From contig JAWXCF010000013.1 in NCBI GenBank assembly GCA_034440515.1, positions 1 to 8,031 of the forward strand: 8,031 nt of DNA, given 5' to 3'. The notes under the pieces were generated by a model. It had not been told where the DNA came from. It saw nothing but the letters and a program-made list of their open reading frames with translations, and did not search any database. Shown here one piece after another: positions 1 through 6,227 of this stretch. The number at the start of each line of letters is the position of its first letter. Position 1 is the stretch's first letter. The DNA comes from JAWXCF01 sp034440515. GTDB taxonomy: Bacteria > Bacteroidota > Bacteroidia > CAILMK01. Position numbers and translations under genes: made by a program.

Positions 1-256
1 CTGTCTATTAACTAATGAGCAAATTATAGAAGTTTGTGAGTTAGCCGTTGAGACACACGTTGATTATATCAAGACCTCAACTGGCTTTAATGGACCTGGT
101 GCAAGTGTAGATAACATTAAATTGTTAAGGGCTAATTTGCCAGACACTATCAAGATTAAGGCTAGTGGTGGCATAAATACCAAGGAATTAGCAGAAAGCT
201 TAATATTAGCTGGCGCAGATATAATTGGAACTAGCTCTGGTAGTCTTTTGCTTTAA
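1..256 (+). CDS. deoC: Deoxyribose-phosphate aldolase, C-terminal part (5' end outside window)
   Basis: The reading frame is open from base 2 to a TAA at 254-256 and encodes the last 84 residues of a DeoC aldolase. The enzyme cleaves 2-deoxyribose 5-phosphate to acetaldehyde and glyceraldehyde 3-phosphate in cytoplasmic deoxynucleoside catabolism. Visible family signatures are YIKTSTGF, whose lysine (codon 71-73) matches the Schiff-base lysine, and IKASGGI, whose lysine (codon 158-160) matches the second active-site lysine. The C-terminal GADIIGTSSG phosphate-binding loop follows. The fragment ends shortly after this loop, as class I DeoC proteins do, so the 3' end looks intact. The N-terminal part of the barrel lies left of the window. 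The next gene begins 19 bp downstream on the same strand. Confidence 0.95.
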   Translation, partial: CLLTNEQIIEVCELAVETHVDYIKTSTGFNGPGASVDNIKLLRANLPDTIKIKASGGINTKELAESLILAGADIIGTSSGSLLL

Positions 257-260
257 TTGA

Positions 261-268
261 TATATTTG
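261..268 (+). promoter_or_regulatory. Candidate Bacteroidota -7 promoter element ahead of the SPOR gene
   Basis: The octamer TATATTTG matches the Bacteroidota -7 consensus TAnnTTTG exactly. It sits in the 19 bp between the deoC stop and the SPOR-gene ATG, with 7 bases between the element and the ATG. No clear TTTG or TTG -33 element is seen at the usual ~19 bp upstream; that stretch lies inside deoC. Initiation from it would give an almost leaderless mRNA. The match could be chance in AT-rich DNA, because a few other matches occur inside genes in this window. Confidence 0.4.
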
Positions 269-275
269 AATTGAT

Positions 276-716
276 ATGGTATTTAAGGCACCCAAATTAT
301 ATAAATTACATTTTAGCATTATTGCAATTTTATGTGGATTTAGCACTATTGCCTCATCACAAATAAATAATCCAACTATTGGTACAGGGAGTGTAATATA
401 TGTTATGCCCAAGCAATTAGAGGAAGACTTACGGGTTAATAATACCATTTCATTATCTGATGTAACTATACAAGGTTACAGGATACAAGTATTTTTTGGA
501 GCTGAACGATTAGAAGCTAACAAGTTAAACACTCAACTTCAATACCAATATCCAAACGAAACAGTTTATCTAGCCTACCAACAACCAAATTATCGTGTCA
601 AAATTGGAAATTTTAGAACTGTAATTGAGGCAATGCAGTTATATAGAGAGCTTTCTAGAAAATATCCAAGTGTACAATTGGTACAAGATAGAATAGAGTT
701 GCCCAAACTAGACTAA
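276..716 (+). CDS. Small exported SPOR-domain protein
   Basis: This 146-residue protein begins with an apparent signal peptide: a basic N-terminus, a hydrophobic stretch at about 12-26, and a likely signal peptidase I site after Ala-Ser-Ser at 26-28. The one cysteine in the hydrophobic core (C20) is preceded by Leu, so a lipoprotein is unlikely. Residues about 67-141 read as a single SPOR domain: GYRIQVFFG opens it, PNYRVKIGNFRT with the helix EAMQLYREL forms the middle, and VQLVQDRIELP closes it. SPOR domains bind peptidoglycan, often glycan strands stripped of stem peptides, so a periplasmic wall-associated role is inferred. There is no catalytic domain. ATG 276 is the only start that keeps the whole signal peptide. 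The M20 gene follows 12 bp downstream. The specific function is unknown. Confidence 0.88.
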   Translation: MVFKAPKLYKLHFSIIAILCGFSTIASSQINNPTIGTGSVIYVMPKQLEEDLRVNNTISLSDVTIQGYRIQVFFGAERLEANKLNTQLQYQYPNETVYLAYQQPNYRVKIGNFRTVIEAMQLYRELSRKYPSVQLVQDRIELPKLD

Positions 717-728
717 TTGAAATAGATA

Positions 729-1943
729 ATGCTGCTAGAACCTAATTCAATTGAAATACGTAAAATAAAGAGTTTAGCAAGTGATTTATTGCCTTGGTTA
801 AAAAATATTCGACATCACTTTCACTCTTATCCAGAACTTAGTTTTCAAGAATACGAAACCACCTGCCACGTTGAAAATATTTTAAATGCATTAAATATTC
901 CCAATCACAGACTTCTTGATACTGGGCTAATAGCGATAATTAAAGGTAATATTGGCAATTCAAATAAATGCATTGCATTAAGGGCTGATTTAGATGCACT
1001 TCCAATAACAGAAACTAATCAAGTTGAATACTCCAGTACAAGACCTGGAATAATGCACGCTTGTGGGCACGATGTACACACTAGCTGTTTGCTTGGTGTA
1101 GCAAAACTCCTTTCACAACTAGATTTTCCTTTTGAGGGATACATAAAAATGATTTTTCAACCTGGAGAAGAGAAATTACCCGGCGGGGCTAGCCTTCTCA
1201 TAGAAAAAGGAGTACTTACTAACCCAACACCTAGCAGTATAACTGCATTGCACGTAACTAATGAACTAAATGTGGGTGAACTAGGCTTTAGGTCTGGAAT
1301 GTATATGGCAAGTACAGATGAAATTTATATAACTTTTACAGGAAATGGTGGTCACGGTGCTATGCCCCACTTAGCTGTTGACGTTGTTTTAGCTCAGGCA
1401 GAATTAATTGTAGCACTTCAACAGGTAGTTTCCAGATTAAGTAATCCTGCTATACCTAGTGTTCTGTCATTTGGTAAAGTAGTCGCAAATGGATCCACCA
1501 ATGTGATACCAAGTACAGTAGAACTACAGGGTACATTTAGAACCTTCGATGAAACTTGGCGATTTGAAGCGCACAACCACATACGAAGAATAGCAAATGG
1601 AATAGCTCAGCAAACGAATGCCGTAATAGAGGTTAACATTATTCCAGGCTATCCATTTCTCAGCAATGACGCTGATTTAACCCAAGTTGCAACCAATTTG
1701 GCACATCGATACGTTGATAAACCAGATATGGTAAAAAGTTTAGGACTTAGAACTACAGCCGAGGACTTTGCTTGGTATGCTCAACAGATTCCTGGATTAT
1801 TTTATAGGCTAGGGACAGGAAATGATGAAAACAGAAGTAGTGTCCATACACCTTCTTTCGATATTGATGAAAATGCATTAGCAGTAGGGGCTTCATTTAT
1901 GACCACTCTCGCTTTAACACAACTGCAGAATTTAGAAGATTAA
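729..1943 (+). CDS. M20 family metallopeptidase / N-acyl-amino-acid amidohydrolase
   Basis: This 404-residue cytoplasmic enzyme (no signal peptide) belongs to the M20D amidohydrolase group, which includes hippurate hydrolase, aminoacylase and the plant IAA-amino-acid hydrolases. These remove an acyl group from N-acyl amino acids. The family motifs appear in order: HSYPELSFQE (32-41), ALRADLDALPI (83-93), MHACGHDVH (109-117), FQPGEEK (143-149), ALHV (173-176), the dimerisation-domain insert GNGGHGAMPH (205-214), and TAEDFAWY then VHTPSF near the C-terminus (343-377). The likely dinuclear metal ligands are C112, H114, E148, H175 and H373, with E147 as the catalytic base. All are present, so it should be active. 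The length is typical. The true substrate cannot be read from sequence. The ATG at 729 has no strong ribosome binding site, as is common in this phylum. Confidence 0.93.
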   Translation: MLLEPNSIEIRKIKSLASDLLPWLKNIRHHFHSYPELSFQEYETTCHVENILNALNIPNHRLLDTGLIAIIKGNIGNSNKCIALRADLDALPITETNQVEYSSTRPGIMHACGHDVHTSCLLGVAKLLSQLDFPFEGYIKMIFQPGEEKLPGGASLLIEKGVLTNPTPSSITALHVTNELNVGELGFRSGMYMASTDEIYITFTGNGGHGAMPHLAVDVVLAQAELIVALQQVVSRLSNPAIPSVLSFGKVVANGSTNVIPSTVELQGTFRTFDETWRFEAHNHIRRIANGIAQQTNAVIEVNIIPGYPFLSNDADLTQVATNLAHRYVDKPDMVKSLGLRTTAEDFAWYAQQIPGLFYRLGTGNDENRSSVHTPSFDIDENALAVGASFMTTLALTQLQNLED

Positions 1944-1950
1944 ATACTAT

Positions 1951-3213
1951 ATGCCTAAAACTGTCTATTTAATTATTGTAGCTATACTGTTAGTTTTCAG
2001 TCATAATACATTTTCTAAAAGTCAACCAGTTACTTGTGGAATGCACGAAGCTGACTTAATTAAGAACTTTAAGTACAGTAAATCAAGTGGTAAAAACAAT
2101 GCTTTATTAGGTCAAGATACTATGACTTACGTTATCCCTGTAGTAGTACACATAATTCACAATGGAGGTGCAGAAAACATCAACGATGTGGGAGTAATGA
2201 CTCAAATAGATGTATTAAATCAAGATTATAACAAAATGAATGATACTGGTCTAGTTGGTCGAAGTAGAATTCGTTTTTGCCTTGCAACTCTCGACCCTAA
2301 TGGTAAAACAACTACAGGTATAAATAGAATTCAGAGTCCATTTACTAACCTAGATATAAATGATGAAATGGCCACAAAAAATTTAAGTAAATGGGATTAC
2401 AAGCGTTACTTAAATATTTGGGTTGTTAAATCAATTTCTAGAAATTCTGATACACAATTTACTACAGCTGGTTATTCTTATTTACCACCAAACATATTAA
2501 ACAGCAGTACACCAGATGCTGATGGGGTTGTGGTTGCTTACAGATTCTTTGGTAGAAATCAGGCATATCAAACTTTAGCAGAATATAGATTAGGTAAAAC
2601 TGCCGTGCACGAGGTTGGTCATTACTTAAATTTGATGCACACTTGGGGTGGAGATGGACCAAATCAAGGTGGTTGTAATGATGATGATGGTATAGATGAT
2701 ACACCATTATGTAGTATGGCATATTACAGTCGAAGATTTGGTATTCCACCTCGCTGTCAGAAACCATTACAGTGTGGTTTTGTGCGGCTAACAGAAGACC
2801 ATATGGACTATAGTATAGATCCCTGCAATTTCTTATTTACTAAGGGGCAAATAGATGTTATGAGAGATGCATTGTTAAGTTACAGAGCTGGGCTAGTATC
2901 TACACCAAACTTATATGCTGTCGCTTGTAGATCTGTACAAAAGAAATACAACACAAACATTCCAGATGGCTTTAGCTTTACACCAAATCCGGCTGTTGAT
3001 TACATTAATTTTTATCCAGAATTTAGAGAACAGAAGCAAATAAATGTTGAGATATTTAACTCCCTAGGGCAACGTGTGTTATACACAGAATTCTATGGAA
3101 TTACAGATAATAAGTTTTCACTATCAATTTCAGACCTAAACCCACAGGCTTATGTAATGATAATTAAGTATGACAATCAAGTAATTAAGTCTAAACTAAT
3201 AGTTAGCCACTAG
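1951..3213 (+). CDS. Secreted M43 (pappalysin-like) zinc metalloprotease with T9SS type A sorting domain
   Basis: The 420-residue protein has a signal peptide (about 1-22) that takes it to the periplasm. A metzincin catalytic domain covers about 55-318. The zinc site is HEVGHYLNLMH at 220-230, with ligands H220, H224 and H230 and catalytic E221. The Met-turn is DHMDYS, with M285. Between them lies an Asp-rich loop (about 243-250) like the calcium loop of ulilysin-type M43 enzymes. Cysteines at 242, 254, 269, 275 and 292 could form the family's disulfides. Residues about 340-420 form a type A T9SS C-terminal domain: FTPNPAVDYINFYP, then EIFNSLGQRVL, then LSISDLNPQAYVMIIKYDNQVIKSKLIV. It is therefore inferred to cross the outer membrane by T9SS and be anchored or released there. 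It starts 7 bp after the M20 gene, suggesting co-transcription. Its stop is 3 bp from the converging rsmG stop. Confidence 0.93.
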   Translation: MPKTVYLIIVAILLVFSHNTFSKSQPVTCGMHEADLIKNFKYSKSSGKNNALLGQDTMTYVIPVVVHIIHNGGAENINDVGVMTQIDVLNQDYNKMNDTGLVGRSRIRFCLATLDPNGKTTTGINRIQSPFTNLDINDEMATKNLSKWDYKRYLNIWVVKSISRNSDTQFTTAGYSYLPPNILNSSTPDADGVVVAYRFFGRNQAYQTLAEYRLGKTAVHEVGHYLNLMHTWGGDGPNQGGCNDDDGIDDTPLCSMAYYSRRFGIPPRCQKPLQCGFVRLTEDHMDYSIDPCNFLFTKGQIDVMRDALLSYRAGLVSTPNLYAVACRSVQKKYNTNIPDGFSFTPNPAVDYINFYPEFREQKQINVEIFNSLGQRVLYTEFYGITDNKFSLSISDLNPQAYVMIIKYDNQVIKSKLIVSH

Positions 3214-3216
3214 ATT

Positions 3217-3843
3217 TTATTGCCCCCACTCTATGTAAACGACTTTCTTTGTTTCAAAATACGGCAATTGGAAAAAGTCAGATATTTCAAAAGTTTGGGC
3301 ACGCTTATAAAATGGTTTCAATTCGTCTTCTAAATCTCCTCCCTTTAAATATAAGATTCCATTAGGTAGGCTATTTTTCTGCTTCTTTTCTATTTTATTG
3401 TGCAACCAAGATGTAAATAGAGATAAATCTTTCACGGCACGTCCAGTTATGAAGTCAAACTTTTGTTTTAACTCTTCGGCCCTTATGTTTCTAGCCGTCA
3501 CATTTTCCAACTTCAATTCCTTGAGGATGTCTTTTACTACCTCTACTTTCTTATTAATCCCATCTACTAGTGTAAAGCCAACTTCTGGGAAAAGAATAGC
3601 TAATGGCAAACCAGGAAATCCTCCACCAGTACCAACGTCTAAAACCTCTGTGCCAGGGGCAAAGTTTAATACCTTTGCTATAGCTAAACTGTGCAACACG
3701 TGGTTAACTTCAAGATTATCAATATCTTTTCTACTTACTAGGTTTATTTTTTCATTCCAGCTCGTAAATAATTCTAAATGTAGTTTGAATTGACTCTTTT
3801 GAATATCAGTTAGATCTGGAAAATATTTTATTATCTCGTTCAT
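3217..3843 (-). CDS. rsmG: 16S rRNA (guanine527-N7)-methyltransferase RsmG (GidB)
   Basis: RsmG uses S-adenosylmethionine to methylate N7 of G527 in 16S rRNA, in the 530 loop. From the chosen ATG it is 208 residues, normal for the family. Seen motifs are WNEKINLVSRKD (29-40), HVLHSLAIAK (48-57), and the SAM-binding motif VLDVGTGGGFPGLPLAI (67-83). LVDGINKKVEVVKD follows, then ITGRAVKDL, and a C-terminal KGGD and IEWGQ. I chose the ATG at 3841-3843 because MNEIIKYFPDLT matches how Bacteroidota RsmG proteins normally begin. A GTG at 3859-3861 would add six residues and overlap the upstream gene by 7 bp. With the ATG, the gap to the upstream glycosyltransferase stop is 11 bp, so the two genes are probably co-transcribed. 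In other bacteria, loss of rsmG gives low-level streptomycin resistance. Confidence 0.95.
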   Translation of the reverse strand: MNEIIKYFPDLTDIQKSQFKLHLELFTSWNEKINLVSRKDIDNLEVNHVLHSLAIAKVLNFAPGTEVLDVGTGGGFPGLPLAILFPEVGFTLVDGINKKVEVVKDILKELKLENVTARNIRAEELKQKFDFITGRAVKDLSLFTSWLHNKIEKKQKNSLPNGILYLKGGDLEDELKPFYKRAQTFEISDFFQLPYFETKKVVYIEWGQ

Positions 3844-3854
3844 TTTGTTTTCGT

Positions 3855-5003
3855 TTACCACTTATTCCTTTTACCTGTCAGCCAACTAATTAATGAAAAT
3901 GAAGGTAGTAGCACTAGCAGATAAATAATTTCTAGTATCGGCCAAAAGGGAAGCAATTTTACCAATTTCATTCTACGCAGCATCCCATAATTAATTATGG
4001 AACTGGTGCAATATCTACAAAATACTATTGATAAAGCGAGCGGCCAGGTTAAAAATACAAATGCAAGTGGTATGCTTATGAAAAAGGTAATATGACTAAA
4101 CCAAACCAAATATAGTTGTATTTTATGCTTCTGCTTATAATATTTGCCAGTATGGGTATGTCTGGTCTTTTGCCTAAACCACTCACTCCAAGATTGTTTG
4201 GGCTTGCTGTATGTGAAGCTGTCACTATTTAATTGTATTGAAGTATTTGTTGAATTTGCCCTTCTGTTTACAAACAAGTCATCGTCACCAGATATAAGTT
4301 TTTGAAATGGAGCGAAGCCTTTATTGTTAAAAAATAGAGATTTTCTATACGCTAGGTTTCTACCTACGCCCATATAGGCATTACCTAATAATGCAAACGA
4401 TACATACTGTATGGCTGTATAACACGTATCAAATTGAATCAAAGCATTTAACAAGCCAGGCTTAGAGAAATAAGGAGAAACACCCAATACCAAGTCAGTA
4501 CCATCATTTTGAAAGCCTGACATCATATGCATTACCCAATTAGGTCCTACAGGTTCACAATCTGCATCAGTTAATAAAAGTACATCGTAAGCAGCTCGTT
4601 TAAAACCAAGCATTAATGCCAATTTCTTCCCCTCAAACTCCCGCAAATATTCGTCAAGGCTTACAACCTTTAATTTGCTATGCATCATTACCAAGTCTTC
4701 TAATACATATTTGGTATTGTCTAGGCTTTGATCATTAACTACTATAACTTCATACTCTGGATAATCTTGACTTAAAATACCCGGTAAAAATGCAAGTAAA
4801 TTAGCTTCTTCGTTTCTAGCGCAAATTATGATGCTGACTGCAGGCCAATTGTATCCGTAATCATCAATTGAATTTATTTTTTTGTAGGCCATCAATCGAA
4901 ATAGGCCCAAATACAAACCCATTTGCCCCAACATTGAAAACAACACCAACCAAAAAACCGGTGATAACCAAAACTCTCCAAATATTTCTAAGTACAAATT
5001 CAA
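3855..5003 (-). CDS. Membrane-anchored family 2 glycosyltransferase
   Basis: From the chosen TTG start the protein is 382 residues. An N-terminal membrane helix (about 13-36) leads into a cytoplasmic GT-A domain opened by VSIIICARNEEANL. Nucleotide-sugar residues are visible: D91 in VVNDQS, the DAD metal-binding motif at 146-148, and GDDD with the likely catalytic Asp at about 240-242. A QKTRH box follows (Q278, R281), where the processive-type QxxRW has His in place of Trp. About three helices close the protein (near 297-338 and 353-375). Such enzymes transfer sugars to lipid or polysaccharide acceptors; donor and acceptor are unknown. Start choice: the longest frame begins with TTG at 5022-5024, but that codon lies inside a promoter-like element. 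The in-frame TTG at 5001-5003 is preceded by AGAAAGGA four bases upstream. A later ATG at 4932-4934 is also possible but would cut into the first helix. Confidence 0.88.
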   Translation of the reverse strand: MNLYLEIFGEFWLSPVFWLVLFSMLGQMGLYLGLFRLMAYKKINSIDDYGYNWPAVSIIICARNEEANLLAFLPGILSQDYPEYEVIVVNDQSLDNTKYVLEDLVMMHSKLKVVSLDEYLREFEGKKLALMLGFKRAAYDVLLLTDADCEPVGPNWVMHMMSGFQNDGTDLVLGVSPYFSKPGLLNALIQFDTCYTAIQYVSFALLGNAYMGVGRNLAYRKSLFFNNKGFAPFQKLISGDDDLFVNRRANSTNTSIQLNSDSFTYSKPKQSWSEWFRQKTRHTHTGKYYKQKHKIQLYLVWFSHITFFISIPLAFVFLTWPLALSIVFCRYCTSSIINYGMLRRMKLVKLLPFWPILEIIYLLVLLPSFSLISWLTGKRNKW

Positions 5004-5007
5004 GGCA

Positions 5008-5015
5008 TCCTTTCT
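5008..5015 (-). promoter_or_regulatory. Candidate ribosome binding site deciding the glycosyltransferase start
   Basis: On the minus strand AGAAAGGA ends four bases before TTG 5001-5003. It is the best Shine-Dalgarno-like purine run near any start in the window, and it supports the shorter glycosyltransferase form. Spacing is slightly short and Shine-Dalgarno use is weak in Bacteroidota, so this is suggestive only. Confidence 0.35.
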
Positions 5016-5021
5016 GATTTG

Positions 5022-5029
5022 CAAATGTA
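5022..5029 (-). promoter_or_regulatory. Candidate -7 promoter element for glycosyltransferase-rsmG
   Basis: Read on the minus strand this is TACATTTG, an exact TAnnTTTG match. A partial -33 element, TTTA at 5050-5047, lies 17 bp upstream. The predicted transcript would begin a few bases downstream, at about 5016-5019. That leaves a short leader holding AGAAAGGA before the TTG at 5003. It would drive the glycosyltransferase and rsmG together, divergently from tgt. I found only one other exact match on this strand, inside the glycosyltransferase gene, so its position between genes is informative. Confidence 0.5.
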
Positions 5030-5037
5030 GTTAGTGA

Positions 5038-5090
5038 ACATAATTGTAAAGGGCATATAAGCAGTGTGACATAAATGTATTTTTGCATAT
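5038..5090. repeat. Imperfect direct repeat in the divergent promoter region (possible operator pair)
   Basis: Two copies of a composite ~21-22 bp unit occur in the same orientation. Copy 1 (5038-5058) is ACATAATTGTA, four bases, GCATAT. Copy 2 (5069-5090) is ACATAAATGTA, five bases, GCATAT. The 11-mers differ at one base and the hexamers are identical. Copies start 31 bp apart (32 bp for the hexamers), close to three helical turns. The 11-mers also have partial dyad symmetry (ACAT-AA-ATGT in copy 2). Copy 2 overlaps the candidate tgt -7 element. A dimeric regulator binding the same face of the helix is one reading; no regulator gene is visible here. Confidence 0.5.
5078..5085 (+). promoter_or_regulatory. 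Candidate -7 promoter element for tgt-lptF/G
   Basis: TATTTTTG matches TAnnTTTG exactly and ends seven bases before the preferred tgt ATG at 5093. No good TTTG -33 element is seen at ~19 bp upstream; the nearest TTG (5044-5046) is about 31 bp away. Transcription from it would start at roughly 5089-5092, giving a nearly leaderless tgt mRNA. It lies inside copy 2 of the direct repeat. Confidence 0.42.
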
Positions 5091-5092
5091 CG

Positions 5093-6223
5093 ATGAAATT
5101 TGACCTTCTTAACTCCTGTTCCCATACTAAGGCTAGGGCGGGTACAATACACACAGAGCACGGCAAAATTGAAACGCCCATATTTATGCCAGTTGGTACA
5201 CTTGGCACCGTAAAAGGAGTGCACCTTAGAGAATTAAAAAATGACATAAATGCCGACATTATTTTAGGCAATACCTACCATTTATACATAAGGCCAGGTA
5301 TGGACGTAATGGAGCAGGCTGGTGGGTTACATAAATTTTCTAATTGGGATAGACCGATTTTGACTGACAGTGGAGGCTACCAAGTATATAGCCTAAGTAG
5401 CACCAGAAAAATAACAGAAGAAGGGGTTAAGTTCAAATCGTTTCTAGATGGTGCCTCTTTGTTTTTCACACCAGAGTATGTTGTCGATATACAACGCACC
5501 CTAGGTAGTGACATACTGATGGCATTTGACGAATGTCCACCTTACCCCTGTGACTACCACTATGCAGAAAAAAGTATGCACTTAACCCACAGGTGGTTGC
5601 AACGATGTATTGAGCAAATGAATATAACCAAATCCAAATACGGATTTAGTCAAACCTTATTCCCAATAGTGCAAGGAAGTACCTATTCTGACCTTAGGGT
5701 ACAGTCTGCAGAGTTTGTGGCATCTATGAATTGCGATGGAAATGCTATTGGCGGACTATCTGTAGGTGAACCTGCAGAGGAAATGTATCGTGTCACAGAC
5801 TTGGTTACCAATATATTACCAAAAGATAAACCTAGATACTTAATGGGTGTGGGGACACCTGCAAATCTTTTAGAGTGTATAGCTAGAGGTATAGATATGT
5901 TTGACTGCGTAATGCCAACTAGAAACGGTAGAAATGGTATGATATTCACAGCAGAAGGCATTATAAACATTAAGAATACAAAGTGGAAAAATGATCATAG
6001 CCCATTGAATCCATTCCCCATCAGTTTTGTAGATGAAGACTACAGCAAGGCATACATACGGCATCTATTGCATAGTGGAGAAAGACTGGGAGGTATGGTA
6101 GCGAGTGTCGCTAATTTGGCATTTTACCTTTGGTTAATGCGTGAAGCAAGAAAGCATATATTGGAAGACACGTTTCACTTGTGGATGCCTAAAACTTTAG
6201 AAAAAATAACCAGAAGGCTGTAG
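5093..6223 (+). CDS. tgt: Queuine/preQ1 tRNA-guanine (34) transglycosylase
   Basis: Tgt swaps guanine 34 of GU(N)-anticodon tRNAs for the queuosine precursor preQ1 in bacteria. From ATG 5093 it has 376 residues, normal for the family. Seen are ETPIFMPVGTLGTVKGV (27-43), ILGNTYHLYIRPG (57-69), LTDSGGYQVYSL (90-101, with active-site D92), MAFDEC (143-148, substrate-binding D146 and C148), and VQGSTY (193-198). GGLSVGEP (220-227) and GIDMFDCVMPTR (266-277, nucleophile D271) follow. The start MKFDLL is typical of Bacteroidota Tgt; ATG 5075 would add six residues, MYFCIS, across a promoter-like element. Oddity: the region holding the CxCxxC zinc ligands in E. coli reads FPISFV (about 308-313), and the fourth ligand, His in IHNL, is Ala here (VANL, A340). 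The lptF/G gene follows after 4 bp. Confidence 0.96.
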   Translation: MKFDLLNSCSHTKARAGTIHTEHGKIETPIFMPVGTLGTVKGVHLRELKNDINADIILGNTYHLYIRPGMDVMEQAGGLHKFSNWDRPILTDSGGYQVYSLSSTRKITEEGVKFKSFLDGASLFFTPEYVVDIQRTLGSDILMAFDECPPYPCDYHYAEKSMHLTHRWLQRCIEQMNITKSKYGFSQTLFPIVQGSTYSDLRVQSAEFVASMNCDGNAIGGLSVGEPAEEMYRVTDLVTNILPKDKPRYLMGVGTPANLLECIARGIDMFDCVMPTRNGRNGMIFTAEGIINIKNTKWKNDHSPLNPFPISFVDEDYSKAYIRHLLHSGERLGGMVASVANLAFYLWLMREARKHILEDTFHLWMPKTLEKITRRL

Positions 6224-6227
6224 TATT

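Noticed and set aside
206..448. An 80-codon - strand frame over the deoC-SPOR junction
   Set aside because: It is antisense to two genes with clear family motifs and has no supporting signal of its own.
2626..2633. TAAATTTG, another exact TAnnTTTG match
   Set aside because: It lies in the middle of the M43 zinc-site coding sequence with no gene start nearby; likewise TATGTTTG near 5893 inside tgt. Treated as background matches.
2660..2704. GATGATGATGG microsatellite-like run
   Set aside because: It is explained by the Asp-rich, probably calcium-binding loop of the M43 catalytic domain.
2462..2767. A 101-codon - strand frame with a run of histidines
   Set aside because: The His run is the antisense reading of the GAT/GGT-rich stretch encoding the Asp-rich loop of the M43 protease. 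It is a shadow frame.
3398..3793. A 131-codon open frame on the + strand
   Set aside because: It lies wholly antisense to rsmG, whose protein matches its family throughout. The translated product has no recognisable motif.
4864..5271. A 135-codon - strand frame spanning the tgt/glycosyltransferase intergenic region, and a shorter one at 5000-5224
   Set aside because: Both overlap the start of tgt antisense and the start of the glycosyltransferase out of frame. They cross both candidate promoters and the repeat, and show no family resemblance.
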